DNA from: an uncultured Nitrospinaceae bacterium
GTDB lineage: Bacteria > Nitrospinota > Nitrospinia > Nitrospinales > VA-1
Assembly (NCBI GenBank): GCA_905182935.1
Contig: CAJJDL010000208.1
Location: forward strand, 1-5,348
Reading direction: 5' to 3'
Length of the DNA: 5,348 nt
Position numbers and translations under genes: made by a program
In this document: positions 1 through 5,314 of the stretch, one piece after another
How positions within the stretch are numbered: the stretch's first letter is position 1
How the letters are laid out: the number at the start of each line of letters is the position of its first letter
The notes under the pieces: model-generated
What the model was told of the DNA's origin: nothing
Database searches by the model: none
The model's input: the letters and a program-made list of their open reading frames with translations, nothing else

Positions 1-84
1 GATGGACTTTTGATTGGTGGTGCTAGTCTTAATGCAGAAACCTTTTTTAATATTATTAATACGTCGTCTGAAAGTGTGAATTAA
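1..84 (+). CDS. tpiA: Triosephosphate isomerase, C-terminal end (5' truncated by the window)
   Basis: Only the last 27 codons are present, read in frame 1 to TAA at 82-84. The peptide begins DGLLIGGASLNAETFFNII, which matches the end of triosephosphate isomerase: the G-G-A-S-L segment belongs to the phosphate-binding last strand and helix of the TIM barrel. The enzyme interconverts dihydroxyacetone phosphate and glyceraldehyde 3-phosphate in glycolysis and gluconeogenesis, in the cytoplasm. secG starts 5 nt after the stop, a tpiA-secG order common in bacteria, so the two are very likely one transcript. The short length makes the call rest on one conserved block, but the neighbour supports it. 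Confidence 0.9.
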   Translation, partial: DGLLIGGASLNAETFFNIINTSSESVN

Positions 85-89
85 CTCCT

Positions 90-413
90 ATGGAAACCAC
101 AATCACTGTTTTACATGTACTTTGTACTCTTTTTTTAATTTTAGTTATTCTTTTACAAACTGGTAAGGGAGCCGCAATGGGTTCTGGGCTTGGTGCTGGC
201 AGTAGCCAAACTATGTTTGGTAGTTCTGGCGCGGGAAATTTTTTGACTAAAGTGACTACGGCTATAGCAACTTTATTCATGATTACTTCCCTTACTTTAG
301 GAGTAATGTCCTCGAATGATAAGTCCAATTCCATTATGCCGGATAACGTTGTTACTACCCCAGCAAATTCTTCAGAGCCATCTCCTGTAGATGTGAATAA
401 AAAGTCTGAATAA
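90..413 (+). CDS. secG: Protein-export membrane protein SecG
   Basis: This is the small subunit of the SecYEG translocon, which assists SecA-driven export of unfolded proteins through the inner membrane. The 107-residue protein has the family layout: a first membrane helix (about residues 4-22), then the signature [19 protein letters not shown] and [13 protein letters not shown], then a second membrane helix (about 52-72). A polar, Ser/Pro/Asn-rich tail of about 35 residues follows, as is usual and poorly conserved in SecG. The ATG at 90 lies 5 nt after the tpiA stop with no good Shine-Dalgarno site, so translational coupling to tpiA is likely. A tRNA gene begins 5 nt after its stop codon. 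Confidence 0.96.
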   Translation: METTITVLHVLCTLFLILVILLQTGKGAAMGSGLGAGSSQTMFGSSGAGNFLTKVTTAIATLFMITSLTLGVMSSNDKSNSIMPDNVVTTPANSSEPSPVDVNKKSE

Positions 414-418
414 ATATT

Positions 419-503
419 GCCGATGTGGTGAAACTGGTAGACACGTGCGCTTGAGGGGCGTATGGAGCAATCCGTGCGAGTTCGACTCTCGCCATCGGCA
501 CCA
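419..503 (+). tRNA. tRNA-Leu (anticodon GAG)
   Basis: A complete class II tRNA with the CCA encoded. The acceptor stem is 419-425 (GCCGATG) paired with 493-499 (CATCGGC), followed by discriminator A500 and CCA 501-503. The D stem is 428-430/442-444 with GG in the loop. The anticodon stem is 446-450/458-462 around loop TTGAGGG, giving anticodon GAG at 453-455, which reads CUC and CUU (Leu). The extra-long variable arm (463-475, stem GGA/TCC) is typical of Leu tRNAs. The T stem is 476-480/488-492 with loop TTCGACT. The gene starts 5 nt after the secG stop and probably matures from a tpiA-secG-tRNA transcript. A secG-tRNA-Leu pairing also occurs in E. coli (leuU). Confidence 0.97.
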
Positions 504-508
504 CTTTT

Positions 509-534
509 TATCCTTTTAAAATTAATTTAGGATA
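509..534 (+). repeat. Short inverted repeat over the start region of the next gene
   Basis: TATCCT (509-514) and AGGATA (529-534) are perfect 6-nt complements with a 14-nt AT-rich loop. The right arm contains AGGA, the only Shine-Dalgarno-like bases near the ATG at 534, and the first base of that ATG. If it folds, it would hide the start. The stem is short, so chance is a real possibility. Confidence 0.25.
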
Positions 535-890
535 TGCAAATAGTAACCTTAGGGGGGCTCTTTTTAGATCCCAGGTTCATTTTTATTTTTTTAACTATTA
601 TCCTTGTTATCATCAATATTCTTATTGGTGTTAGCATGCTTCCTAAAGATATACGAAAAAAAAGATTTAAGGTTCATCGATTTATTTATTACTCCGTTTT
701 GATCTGCTACTGCATATTTTTGTGGATTTCTTACTCGAGTTCTATAACGGGCTGGTTACAATATTGTATACTTGTATACTTTTTATTTGTTATTCCGATT
801 ACTCGCCGCATTAATATCACCTTACATGCAGTCTTAGCTTCTGTAGGGCTGGTTTTGTTAGTTGGTATGGCTTCTTTTAGCGTTTTATAA
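534..890 (+). CDS. Unrecognised small four-helix membrane protein
   Basis: A 118-residue, very hydrophobic protein that I do not recognise. It shows four probable membrane helices at about residues 14-35, 50-67, 73-89 and 96-117. Basic loops (KDIRKKRFKVHR at 38-49 and RR at 91-92) predict both termini outside and these loops in the cytoplasm. H48 and H98 sit at the cytoplasmic ends of helices 2 and 4, at similar membrane depth, and could bind haem or another cofactor; that is inference. The layout loosely recalls small four-helix families such as DUF420, but I cannot assign it. ATG 534 is the only reasonable start: an in-frame TAG lies just upstream at 528, and the next ATG (636) would remove helix 1. 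Its Shine-Dalgarno match is poorly spaced. It could be transcribed with secG and the tRNA. Confidence 0.75.
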   Translation: MQIVTLGGLFLDPRFIFIFLTIILVIINILIGVSMLPKDIRKKRFKVHRFIYYSVLICYCIFLWISYSSSITGWLQYCILVYFLFVIPITRRINITLHAVLASVGLVLLVGMASFSVL

Positions 891-923
891 TATTTGTTAG
901 TAAAGTAAATGTATTGTTTAGTT

Positions 924-928
924 AAAGG
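924..928 (+). promoter_or_regulatory. Ribosome binding site deciding between two adjacent starts
   Basis: AAAGG lies 11 nt before ATG 940 and 8 nt before an in-frame TTG at 937. Either codon could be used. I prefer the ATG, which changes the protein by one residue only. Confidence 0.45.
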
Positions 929-939
929 CTTTTAGTTTG

Positions 940-2295
940 ATGGATATTTTTGATATTGTGGTTTTGGGTGCTGGTTCTTCGGGGATTTCAGCGGCTATGC
1001 GTGGTGCTGATTTAGGCGCGCGTGTTTGTATTATAGAAATGGGTAGAATTGGGGGTTCTCAACTCCATAAGGGTTTTTATCCAATAAAGTCAGCTATTGG
1101 ATTTCTGAAAAATAAAGAATCTGGTGCAAAGGTAGATGAAGTTGTTAATGCTGGAATATTATTTAACAACACAAGTAAATCTATGGTGTCACTATCAGAT
1201 AAATGGAAAAAAGATCTTATTCAGTCTGGAATAACAATAATTAATGGTATAGGGACGCTATCTTCTACAGGTATTATTACAGTAGAAACTAATGGAAAAT
1301 CTATAGATATTCGAGCACAAAAAATAATTATTGCGACCGGTTCTAAGCCTATTGCGCTTCCAGCCATTCCCTTTGAAGAAGAAATTATTATTCCAGTAGA
1401 TGATGTGTTTATAGATAGTTCTATCCCGAAATCGGTCTTTATTATGGGCGCTGATGAAAACGGATGTGAGTTAGCGTATTTTTATCAAGCTCTTGGCAGC
1501 AAGGTTTTTTTGGGAAGTTATGATTCTAGGCTTATGGGGCAACTTGACGCAGATATTGTTGAAATCGTAGAAAAGTCACTTAAAAAAAATAAAGTAAAAC
1601 TTTTACTTGGGAAAAAGATTTTATCATATTTTAAAAATAATAAATTACTAGATATAACTTTAGACGGAGGTGTTAAATTTCAAGTTGAAAAAATTGTTCA
1701 AAATCTGGAGCGTCAAGGAAATTCAATAGAGTTAGGATGTGATTTATTAGGAATAAGGTTAGGGACGGATAAAAAAATTCTTGTGAATGAGAAATTTGAA
1801 ACTAGCACTAAGAATGTTTACGCTGTTGGTAGTATTACAGGCCGTTTAAGTAGACCCGGTATTTCCGCAGAAGAGGGCAGAATAGCTGCTGGTAATGCAA
1901 TGGGGAAAAATATATCGATAAACTCCGATTGGGTTCCTACTATGATATTTATTGAACCTGAAATTGCTTGTGTAGGATGCTTTGCTCAAGAGGCCCACCA
2001 TAAAGGGTTTAGAGGTGTTGAGGGCAAGGCAATGCTTGAAGATTTGGACTGCTCAATTATAAATAACAACTTTGATGGATTTTTTAAGATTGTTGCAGAT
2101 GCCAGAAGTGGTATTGTAATTGGAGGTCAGATTTCATCACCTAATGCCTCTCAATTAATTTTATTGGTTTTAATGGCAATTAAAAAAGGTTTGAAGGTTG
2201 GCGCATTAGCTTTTTTAGCGAGTGATAAATCTAATGAAATTGAAGGTATTAAAGAAGCGGCACGTTTATGTACCAAAGCCCTAAAAAGTAACTAA
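940..2295 (+). CDS. Dihydrolipoamide dehydrogenase-like flavoprotein lacking the redox-active disulfide
   Basis: A 451-residue protein of the pyridine nucleotide-disulfide oxidoreductase family, close to the usual 460-475 residues of dihydrolipoamide dehydrogenase. Residues are numbered from ATG 940. The first FAD fold is intact: GAGSSG at 10-15, E33 for the ribose, and ATGS at 132-135. The C-terminal dimerisation domain (about 331-451) has recognisable FIEPEIACVG, DGFFKIVAD and PNASQLI blocks. The catalytic parts are altered. The redox loop normally reading GGTCLNVGCIPSK is GGSQLHKGFYPIK, so Q41 and F46 replace both cysteines. The catalytic His of HPTxxE aligns with K430, with E435 kept. The NAD fold has GADENG (170-175) in place of GxGxxG, and S193 where NAD-binding Glu is expected. 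The FAD-binding GD is GS (S298). Lipoamide or disulfide reduction is therefore unlikely. It may be a FAD-binding structural protein or an enzyme with another reaction. The frame is unbroken, arguing against a pseudogene. Confidence 0.85.
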   Translation: MDIFDIVVLGAGSSGISAAMRGADLGARVCIIEMGRIGGSQLHKGFYPIKSAIGFLKNKESGAKVDEVVNAGILFNNTSKSMVSLSDKWKKDLIQSGITIINGIGTLSSTGIITVETNGKSIDIRAQKIIIATGSKPIALPAIPFEEEIIIPVDDVFIDSSIPKSVFIMGADENGCELAYFYQALGSKVFLGSYDSRLMGQLDADIVEIVEKSLKKNKVKLLLGKKILSYFKNNKLLDITLDGGVKFQVEKIVQNLERQGNSIELGCDLLGIRLGTDKKILVNEKFETSTKNVYAVGSITGRLSRPGISAEEGRIAAGNAMGKNISINSDWVPTMIFIEPEIACVGCFAQEAHHKGFRGVEGKAMLEDLDCSIINNNFDGFFKIVADARSGIVIGGQISSPNASQLILLVLMAIKKGLKVGALAFLASDKSNEIEGIKEAARLCTKALKSN

Positions 2296-2325
2296 AAATC
2301 TTATAAGTTTAATTAATTTCTAGCC

Positions 2326-2354
2326 TTGACTGGTTTTTCCTTTTATGATAAAAA
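2326..2354 (+). promoter_or_regulatory. Possible sigma70-type promoter for the respiratory operon
   Basis: TTGACT (2326-2331) is a good -35 match. About 15-17 nt downstream lies GATAAAAA (2347-2354), which can supply only a mediocre -10. It sits in the 150-nt gap before the Rieske gene, the longest non-coding stretch in the window and the natural place for an operon promoter. In AT-rich DNA such matches occur by chance. Confidence 0.3.
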
Positions 2355-2386
2355 TCCAACTTTCTTAGGGTAAAGGTTCTATTTTC

Positions 2387-2405
2387 ATTATCCATCTTAG
2401 ATAAT
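2387..2405 (+). repeat. 19-bp palindrome upstream of the Rieske gene, possible operator or weak hairpin
   Basis: ATTATC (2387-2392) and GATAAT (2400-2405) are perfect complements separated by 7 nt and followed by TTTTTA. The site ends 39 nt before the Rieske ATG. It could be a dimeric repressor or activator site, or a weak attenuator-like hairpin. A six-pair stem with only one G-C pair is too weak for a confident terminator. Confidence 0.3.
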
Positions 2406-2433
2406 TTTTATATTTGCAAAGGTTTGAATTTTT

Positions 2434-2438
2434 GGAGA
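2434..2438 (+). promoter_or_regulatory. Shine-Dalgarno site fixing the Rieske start
   Basis: GGAGA lies 6 nt before ATG 2445. This makes ATG 2445 much better than the in-frame TTG at 2424, which lies upstream of this site and would add seven residues before the acidic N-terminus. Confidence 0.75.
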
Positions 2439-2444
2439 TTTTTT

Positions 2445-3011
2445 ATGGCAGAAGCGACTTCTGATGATAGTGAAAAACTAGATAAAACTGTAAGTAAAAA
2501 ATCAGCCAAAAAGGATGAGCCAAAAGATACTATTTGGTCTCGAAGAGATTTTTTTTCACTTGCAGGTTGGGCTAGTTTTATGACGGCACTTGGTTTGTCG
2601 GGTGCGTTTTTTACACGCCTTCTTTTCCCTCGTGTTTTGTTTGAGCCATCACCTATATTTAAGGCTGGTATACCGAGTGATTATACTGTAGGTGAAGTGA
2701 GCACTAAGTATATTAAAGACCAAAGAGTATGGATTGTACGAGATCTAGAGGGTATTTATGTTCTTTTTGGTCTTTGTACTCACTTAGGTTGCACTCCACG
2801 CTGGTTGAATACTGAGGCTAAATATAAGTGTCCATGTCATGGAAGTGGTTTTACCAAGGATGGCATGCACTTTGAGGGTCCCGCTCCTAGACCCTTAGAA
2901 CGTCTTAAAATAGAGTTAGGCCCCGATGGTCAGATAATTATAGATAAAAGTAAAAAATTTCTATGGGAGAAGGATGAGTGGGGGAAACCTGGGTCAAAAC
3001 TATTTGTTTGA
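2445..3011 (+). CDS. Rieske [2Fe-2S] protein of the b6f/bc-type quinol oxidoreductase
   Basis: This is the high-potential iron-sulfur subunit, which takes one electron from quinol at the Qo site and hands it to a c-type cytochrome or similar carrier outside the membrane. The 188-residue protein starts with a charged tail (1-30). A twin-arginine motif SRRDFF (32-37) and one membrane anchor (about 38-60) follow, consistent with Tat insertion. The soluble domain carries both cluster boxes: CTHLGC at 111-116 and CPCHGSGF at 129-136. Ligands are C111, H113, C129 and H132; C116 and C131 form the stabilising disulfide. F136 stands where high-potential Rieske proteins have Tyr. EGPAPRPLERLKI (about 144-156) is the usual Pro-loop region. 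It is first in an operon with the cytochrome b genes; the next start is 65 nt away. petC or qcrA would be equivalent names. Confidence 0.95.
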   Translation: MAEATSDDSEKLDKTVSKKSAKKDEPKDTIWSRRDFFSLAGWASFMTALGLSGAFFTRLLFPRVLFEPSPIFKAGIPSDYTVGEVSTKYIKDQRVWIVRDLEGIYVLFGLCTHLGCTPRWLNTEAKYKCPCHGSGFTKDGMHFEGPAPRPLERLKIELGPDGQIIIDKSKKFLWEKDEWGKPGSKLFV

Positions 3012-3021
3012 CTAGCTTAAT

Positions 3022-3043
3022 AAATTTTTATTTCCAAAAATTT
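3022..3043 (+). repeat. All-AT inverted repeat between the Rieske and cytochrome b genes
   Basis: AAATTTTT (3022-3029) and AAAAATTT (3036-3043) are perfect 8-nt complements around a 6-nt loop, with T-rich sequence after. It may modulate transcription or mRNA stability between the two genes. The stem has no G-C pair and the region is very AT-rich, so it may be accidental. Confidence 0.25.
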
Positions 3044-3062
3044 CTTTAGTATTTTTTATTTT

Positions 3063-3067
3063 GGAGG
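3063..3067 (+). promoter_or_regulatory. Shine-Dalgarno site supporting a TTG start
   Basis: GGAGG lies 9 nt before TTG 3077. There is no in-frame ATG until codon 82, inside the first membrane helix, so the TTG start of cytochrome b is well supported. Confidence 0.8.
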
Positions 3068-3076
3068 ATTTGTATT

Positions 3077-3910
3077 TTGGCAGATAATAAACCTGGCATT
3101 CCAAGCATCGCAGGTCTTGTTGCAAAGATTAAAAGTGGTGAATTATTTGAAGAGATCCAGAAGCAAGTATTAAGCTCGCAGATATGGACTTCGTCGTTCA
3201 GGCACGGATATGCTGATACGCCGCGAAATCGTGTGCTACAGATTGCCAGTAATGTTTGGCTACATCTTCATCCTGTAAAAATACAGCGGCATGCATTAAG
3301 AATTAAGTTCACTTGGTGTATGGGGGGAATTACGTTTCTCTTATTTTTATCTACTGTTGTGACAGGTGTTATTTTAATGTTTTACTATCGCCCTGTTGGT
3401 GAATATGCATACTTCGATATGAAGTACCTGCAGTACGATGTTCCATTTGGTATGTTGATGAGAAATATGCATAGATGGGCTGCTCATGCAATGGTAATTA
3501 CCGTGTGGCTTCATATGTTTCGAGTCTTTTTAACGGGTTCTTATAAGCCTCCGCGAGAATTTAACTGGGTAATTGGTGTGTTTCTAGTTACATTCACTCT
3601 CTTGCTTAGCTTTACTGGATACCTTCTTCCTTGGGATCAACTAGCTATGTGGGCGGTTACAGTTGGAACGAATATGGCTCGTGCTACGCCTTTTCTTGGT
3701 AATGAAGGACCATTTCAAGAGTATGTTTTTGGGGTTAGTGCACAATACGATGCTCGATCTGCACTTATAGGTGGAAGTATTGTTGGACCTCCAGCGTTAC
3801 TTCGATTTTATGTGCTGCACTGCATTTTTATTCCTCTTGTGGCGGGAGCGTTGATGATTGTGCACTTCTGGCGAATTAGAAAAGATGGGGGTATTTCCGG
3901 TCCTCTCTAG
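3077..3910 (+). CDS. Cytochrome b6-type subunit (N-terminal half of split cytochrome b)
   Basis: This membrane subunit holds haems bL and bH and moves the second quinol electron across the membrane. The 277-residue protein has an N-terminal extension of about 46 residues relative to plastid PetB, then four membrane helices. Haem ligands are H132/H146 (14 apart, in MHRWAAH...[11 protein letters not shown]) and H248/H263 (15 apart). The 15-residue spacing in helix D is the b6 type rather than the mitochondrial type. C81 in TWCMGGIT aligns with plastid Cys35, which covalently holds haem ci. GYLLPWDQ (181-188) matches the Qo-side b6 segment, and the protein ends [11 protein letters not shown] as PetB nearly does. 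It starts at TTG. The second half of cytochrome b is encoded 28 nt downstream. petB or qcrB would fit; I leave the symbol open because nomenclature varies in this clade. Confidence 0.95.
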   Translation: MADNKPGIPSIAGLVAKIKSGELFEEIQKQVLSSQIWTSSFRHGYADTPRNRVLQIASNVWLHLHPVKIQRHALRIKFTWCMGGITFLLFLSTVVTGVILMFYYRPVGEYAYFDMKYLQYDVPFGMLMRNMHRWAAHAMVITVWLHMFRVFLTGSYKPPREFNWVIGVFLVTFTLLLSFTGYLLPWDQLAMWAVTVGTNMARATPFLGNEGPFQEYVFGVSAQYDARSALIGGSIVGPPALLRFYVLHCIFIPLVAGALMIVHFWRIRKDGGISGPL

Positions 3911-3938
3911 ATTTTTTTAATTTTTAAAGGGAAGTTAT

Positions 3939-4694
3939 ATGGCAATAGATAAACCAAAAAATAAGGTAGAAGGTTTAGAGGAAAAAGTACATGTTTGGCC
4001 TTATTTAGTTAGGCTTGAATTTCTATGCGCCCTTTTTACTATTATAGGATTAACGGTTTGGTCAATTGTAATAGATGCTCCGTTAGAAGAAGCTGCAAAC
4101 CCAACTAAAACTCCGAACCCATCAAAAGCTCCTTGGTACTTTCTGGGACTACAGGATATTCTTGTATATTTTGATCCTTGGTTTGCTGGTGTTGTTGCAC
4201 CGGTTCTTATAATAGTTGGTTTAATGTTGATTCCCTATCTTGATATAAATCCAAAGGGTAATGGTTATTACACTTATGAAGAAAGAAAAGTAGCTATATG
4301 GGTTTACTCATTTGGGTTTTTGGTTCTTTGGATCGCTCTTATTATTATGGGAGTTTTTCTTCGTGGTCCTGGGTGGAACCTTTTTATGCCTTGGCAATAT
4401 TGGGATCCTCATAAAGTTGTAGCTTTGGTTAGTGTTGATTTACCCTACGCATTTGGCGTAAGAACTTACAATATGGCTATGCTGTTTGGTGCTGCTGTTG
4501 TCGGAGGTTACTTTGCTGTCGGCACAGCTGCATATTTCTTTGTAGAACGGAAAGCGATTAAAGCAGTGGGTTTTCTGAGAATGTTTATAAAAATTCAGTT
4601 GTACCTAATTATGATAGGAATAGTAATTAAAATTGTTTTGAGGCTTGCATTTAATATTAAATATATAATGGTTACACCTTGGTTTAATATTTAA
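3939..4694 (+). CDS. Cytochrome b subunit IV-type protein (C-terminal half of split cytochrome b), enlarged
   Basis: This partner of the b6 subunit completes the Qo site. The 251-residue protein carries the ef-loop motif as KAPWYFLGLQD at 63-73, where plastid subunit IV has PEWYF; the KAPWYFLGLQ form is, from memory, common in bacterial split complexes. Predicted membrane helices lie at about 22-43, 79-99, 117-141, 178-201 and 213-236. Plastid PetD is about 160 residues with three helices, so the last 90 or so residues, with two extra helices, are an extension; longer C-termini also occur in undivided cytochrome b. AAAGGGAAG at 3926-3934 is a good ribosome binding site for ATG 3939, and the gap to the b6 gene is 28 nt. 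It is essentially certain to be co-expressed with the upstream two genes. Confidence 0.93.
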   Translation: MAIDKPKNKVEGLEEKVHVWPYLVRLEFLCALFTIIGLTVWSIVIDAPLEEAANPTKTPNPSKAPWYFLGLQDILVYFDPWFAGVVAPVLIIVGLMLIPYLDINPKGNGYYTYEERKVAIWVYSFGFLVLWIALIIMGVFLRGPGWNLFMPWQYWDPHKVVALVSVDLPYAFGVRTYNMAMLFGAAVVGGYFAVGTAAYFFVERKAIKAVGFLRMFIKIQLYLIMIGIVIKIVLRLAFNIKYIMVTPWFNI

Positions 4695-4735
4695 CTATTT
4701 GATTGAATATTTTTAATACAGTTTGAGATTATACT

Positions 4736-5314
4736 TTGAACGATTCTGAAGAAATAAAACCAGACGAAGAAGTTGATAAGGACGAAAAACCTTTTGTAGA
4801 CGAAGAAACTTCATACAGTTTTCTTTTTTTTGTTACAGCTGGGGCACTCCTTTTCGTTACTCTATGGGGATTTTGGGATGATGAGTTCAGTCGTCGTGGA
4901 TTTAAGCAGTATCAAAATTCTTATTTTAAAGCCCAGTATGCTAGAGCAGAAATAAAGTGGAAAACAGCTGATCAAGCAGTCGCTGCTAAAGAGCAAGCTC
5001 TTAAGGATAGCTTAGTGGTAGTAAATAGCGAACTTGATGGCTCGGATGATTATCAAATACTTGTAGACCAAGTTCAAGAAGCGGAAATAAAGCTAGGGGA
5101 AGTCAAAGAAAAAAAGAAATTTGCAGGTAGTCATTTGGATGAAGCCTATTATTATTATAAAAAGGCTATGCACGAAGGTAATAATTATGATGTAGAAAAA
5201 GAAAAAGTAGCATCCCTTGAAATAGATATAAAAAACTTTGACCCGCTTATATTGGAAAAGGAACAAGCTCTTCACTTATTAGAAGATAAGTTGCTTTTGA
5301 AGAAAGTGATGTAA
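4736..5314 (+). CDS. Membrane-anchored coiled-coil protein of the b6f-type operon, possibly the N-terminal part of a cytochrome c subunit
   Basis: A 192-residue protein with an acidic N-terminus (1-26), one membrane helix (about 27-46) and a long charged helical region (about 57-190) rich in Glu, Lys, Ala and Gln that looks like coiled coil. Just after the membrane helix, WDDEFSRRGFKQYQ (47-60) resembles the start of large cytochrome c proteins that follow Rieske and split cytochrome b genes in some uncultivated phyla; this is from memory. Here there is no cysteine at all, so no CxxCH haem site. The frame ends at TAA 5312-5314, but a neighbouring frame is open to the window end, so the gene may be frameshifted or split. 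The start is TTG 4736, 41 nt after subunit IV, with only a weak ribosome site. A scaffold joining the complex to its electron acceptor is a reasonable guess. Confidence 0.75.
   Translation: MNDSEEIKPDEEVDKDEKPFVDEETSYSFLFFVTAGALLFVTLWGFWDDEFSRRGFKQYQNSYFKAQYARAEIKWKTADQAVAAKEQALKDSLVVVNSELDGSDDYQILVDQVQEAEIKLGEVKEKKKFAGSHLDEAYYYYKKAMHEGNNYDVEKEKVASLEIDIKNFDPLILEKEQALHLLEDKLLLKKVM

Noticed and set aside
56..334. Minus-strand open frame of 92 codons
   Set aside because: It lies antisense to secG, whose SecG signature is unmistakable, and its own translation shows no recognisable domain.
534..890. NuoA (complex I subunit), because nuoA follows secG and tRNA-Leu in some bacteria and is of similar length
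   Set aside because: The protein has four rather than three helices and lacks the conserved acidic/Cys-Gly segment of NuoA, and no other nuo gene follows.
940..2295. True dihydrolipoamide dehydrogenase (lpdA), mercuric reductase or soluble transhydrogenase
   Set aside because: No redox cysteine pair, no catalytic His and a degenerate NAD motif; the neighbours are not 2-oxoacid dehydrogenase or mercury genes.
940..2295. Pseudogene of lpdA
   Set aside because: The frame is uninterrupted for 451 codons and the first FAD motif and dimerisation blocks are well kept, so simple decay does not explain the pattern.
2387..2411. Rho-independent terminator after the flavoprotein gene
   Set aside because: The stem is six pairs with only one G-C and lies about 90 nt after the stop; it is too weak to call a terminator.
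2424..2444. TTG 2424 as the Rieske start
   Set aside because: The ribosome site GGAGA at 2434-2438 lies downstream of it and is well placed for ATG 2445.
5093..5275. Minus-strand open frame of 60 codons rich in Phe, Ile and Tyr
   Set aside because: It is the reverse of Lys/Glu-rich coiled-coil codons, which gives hydrophobic low-complexity translation; no ribosome site.
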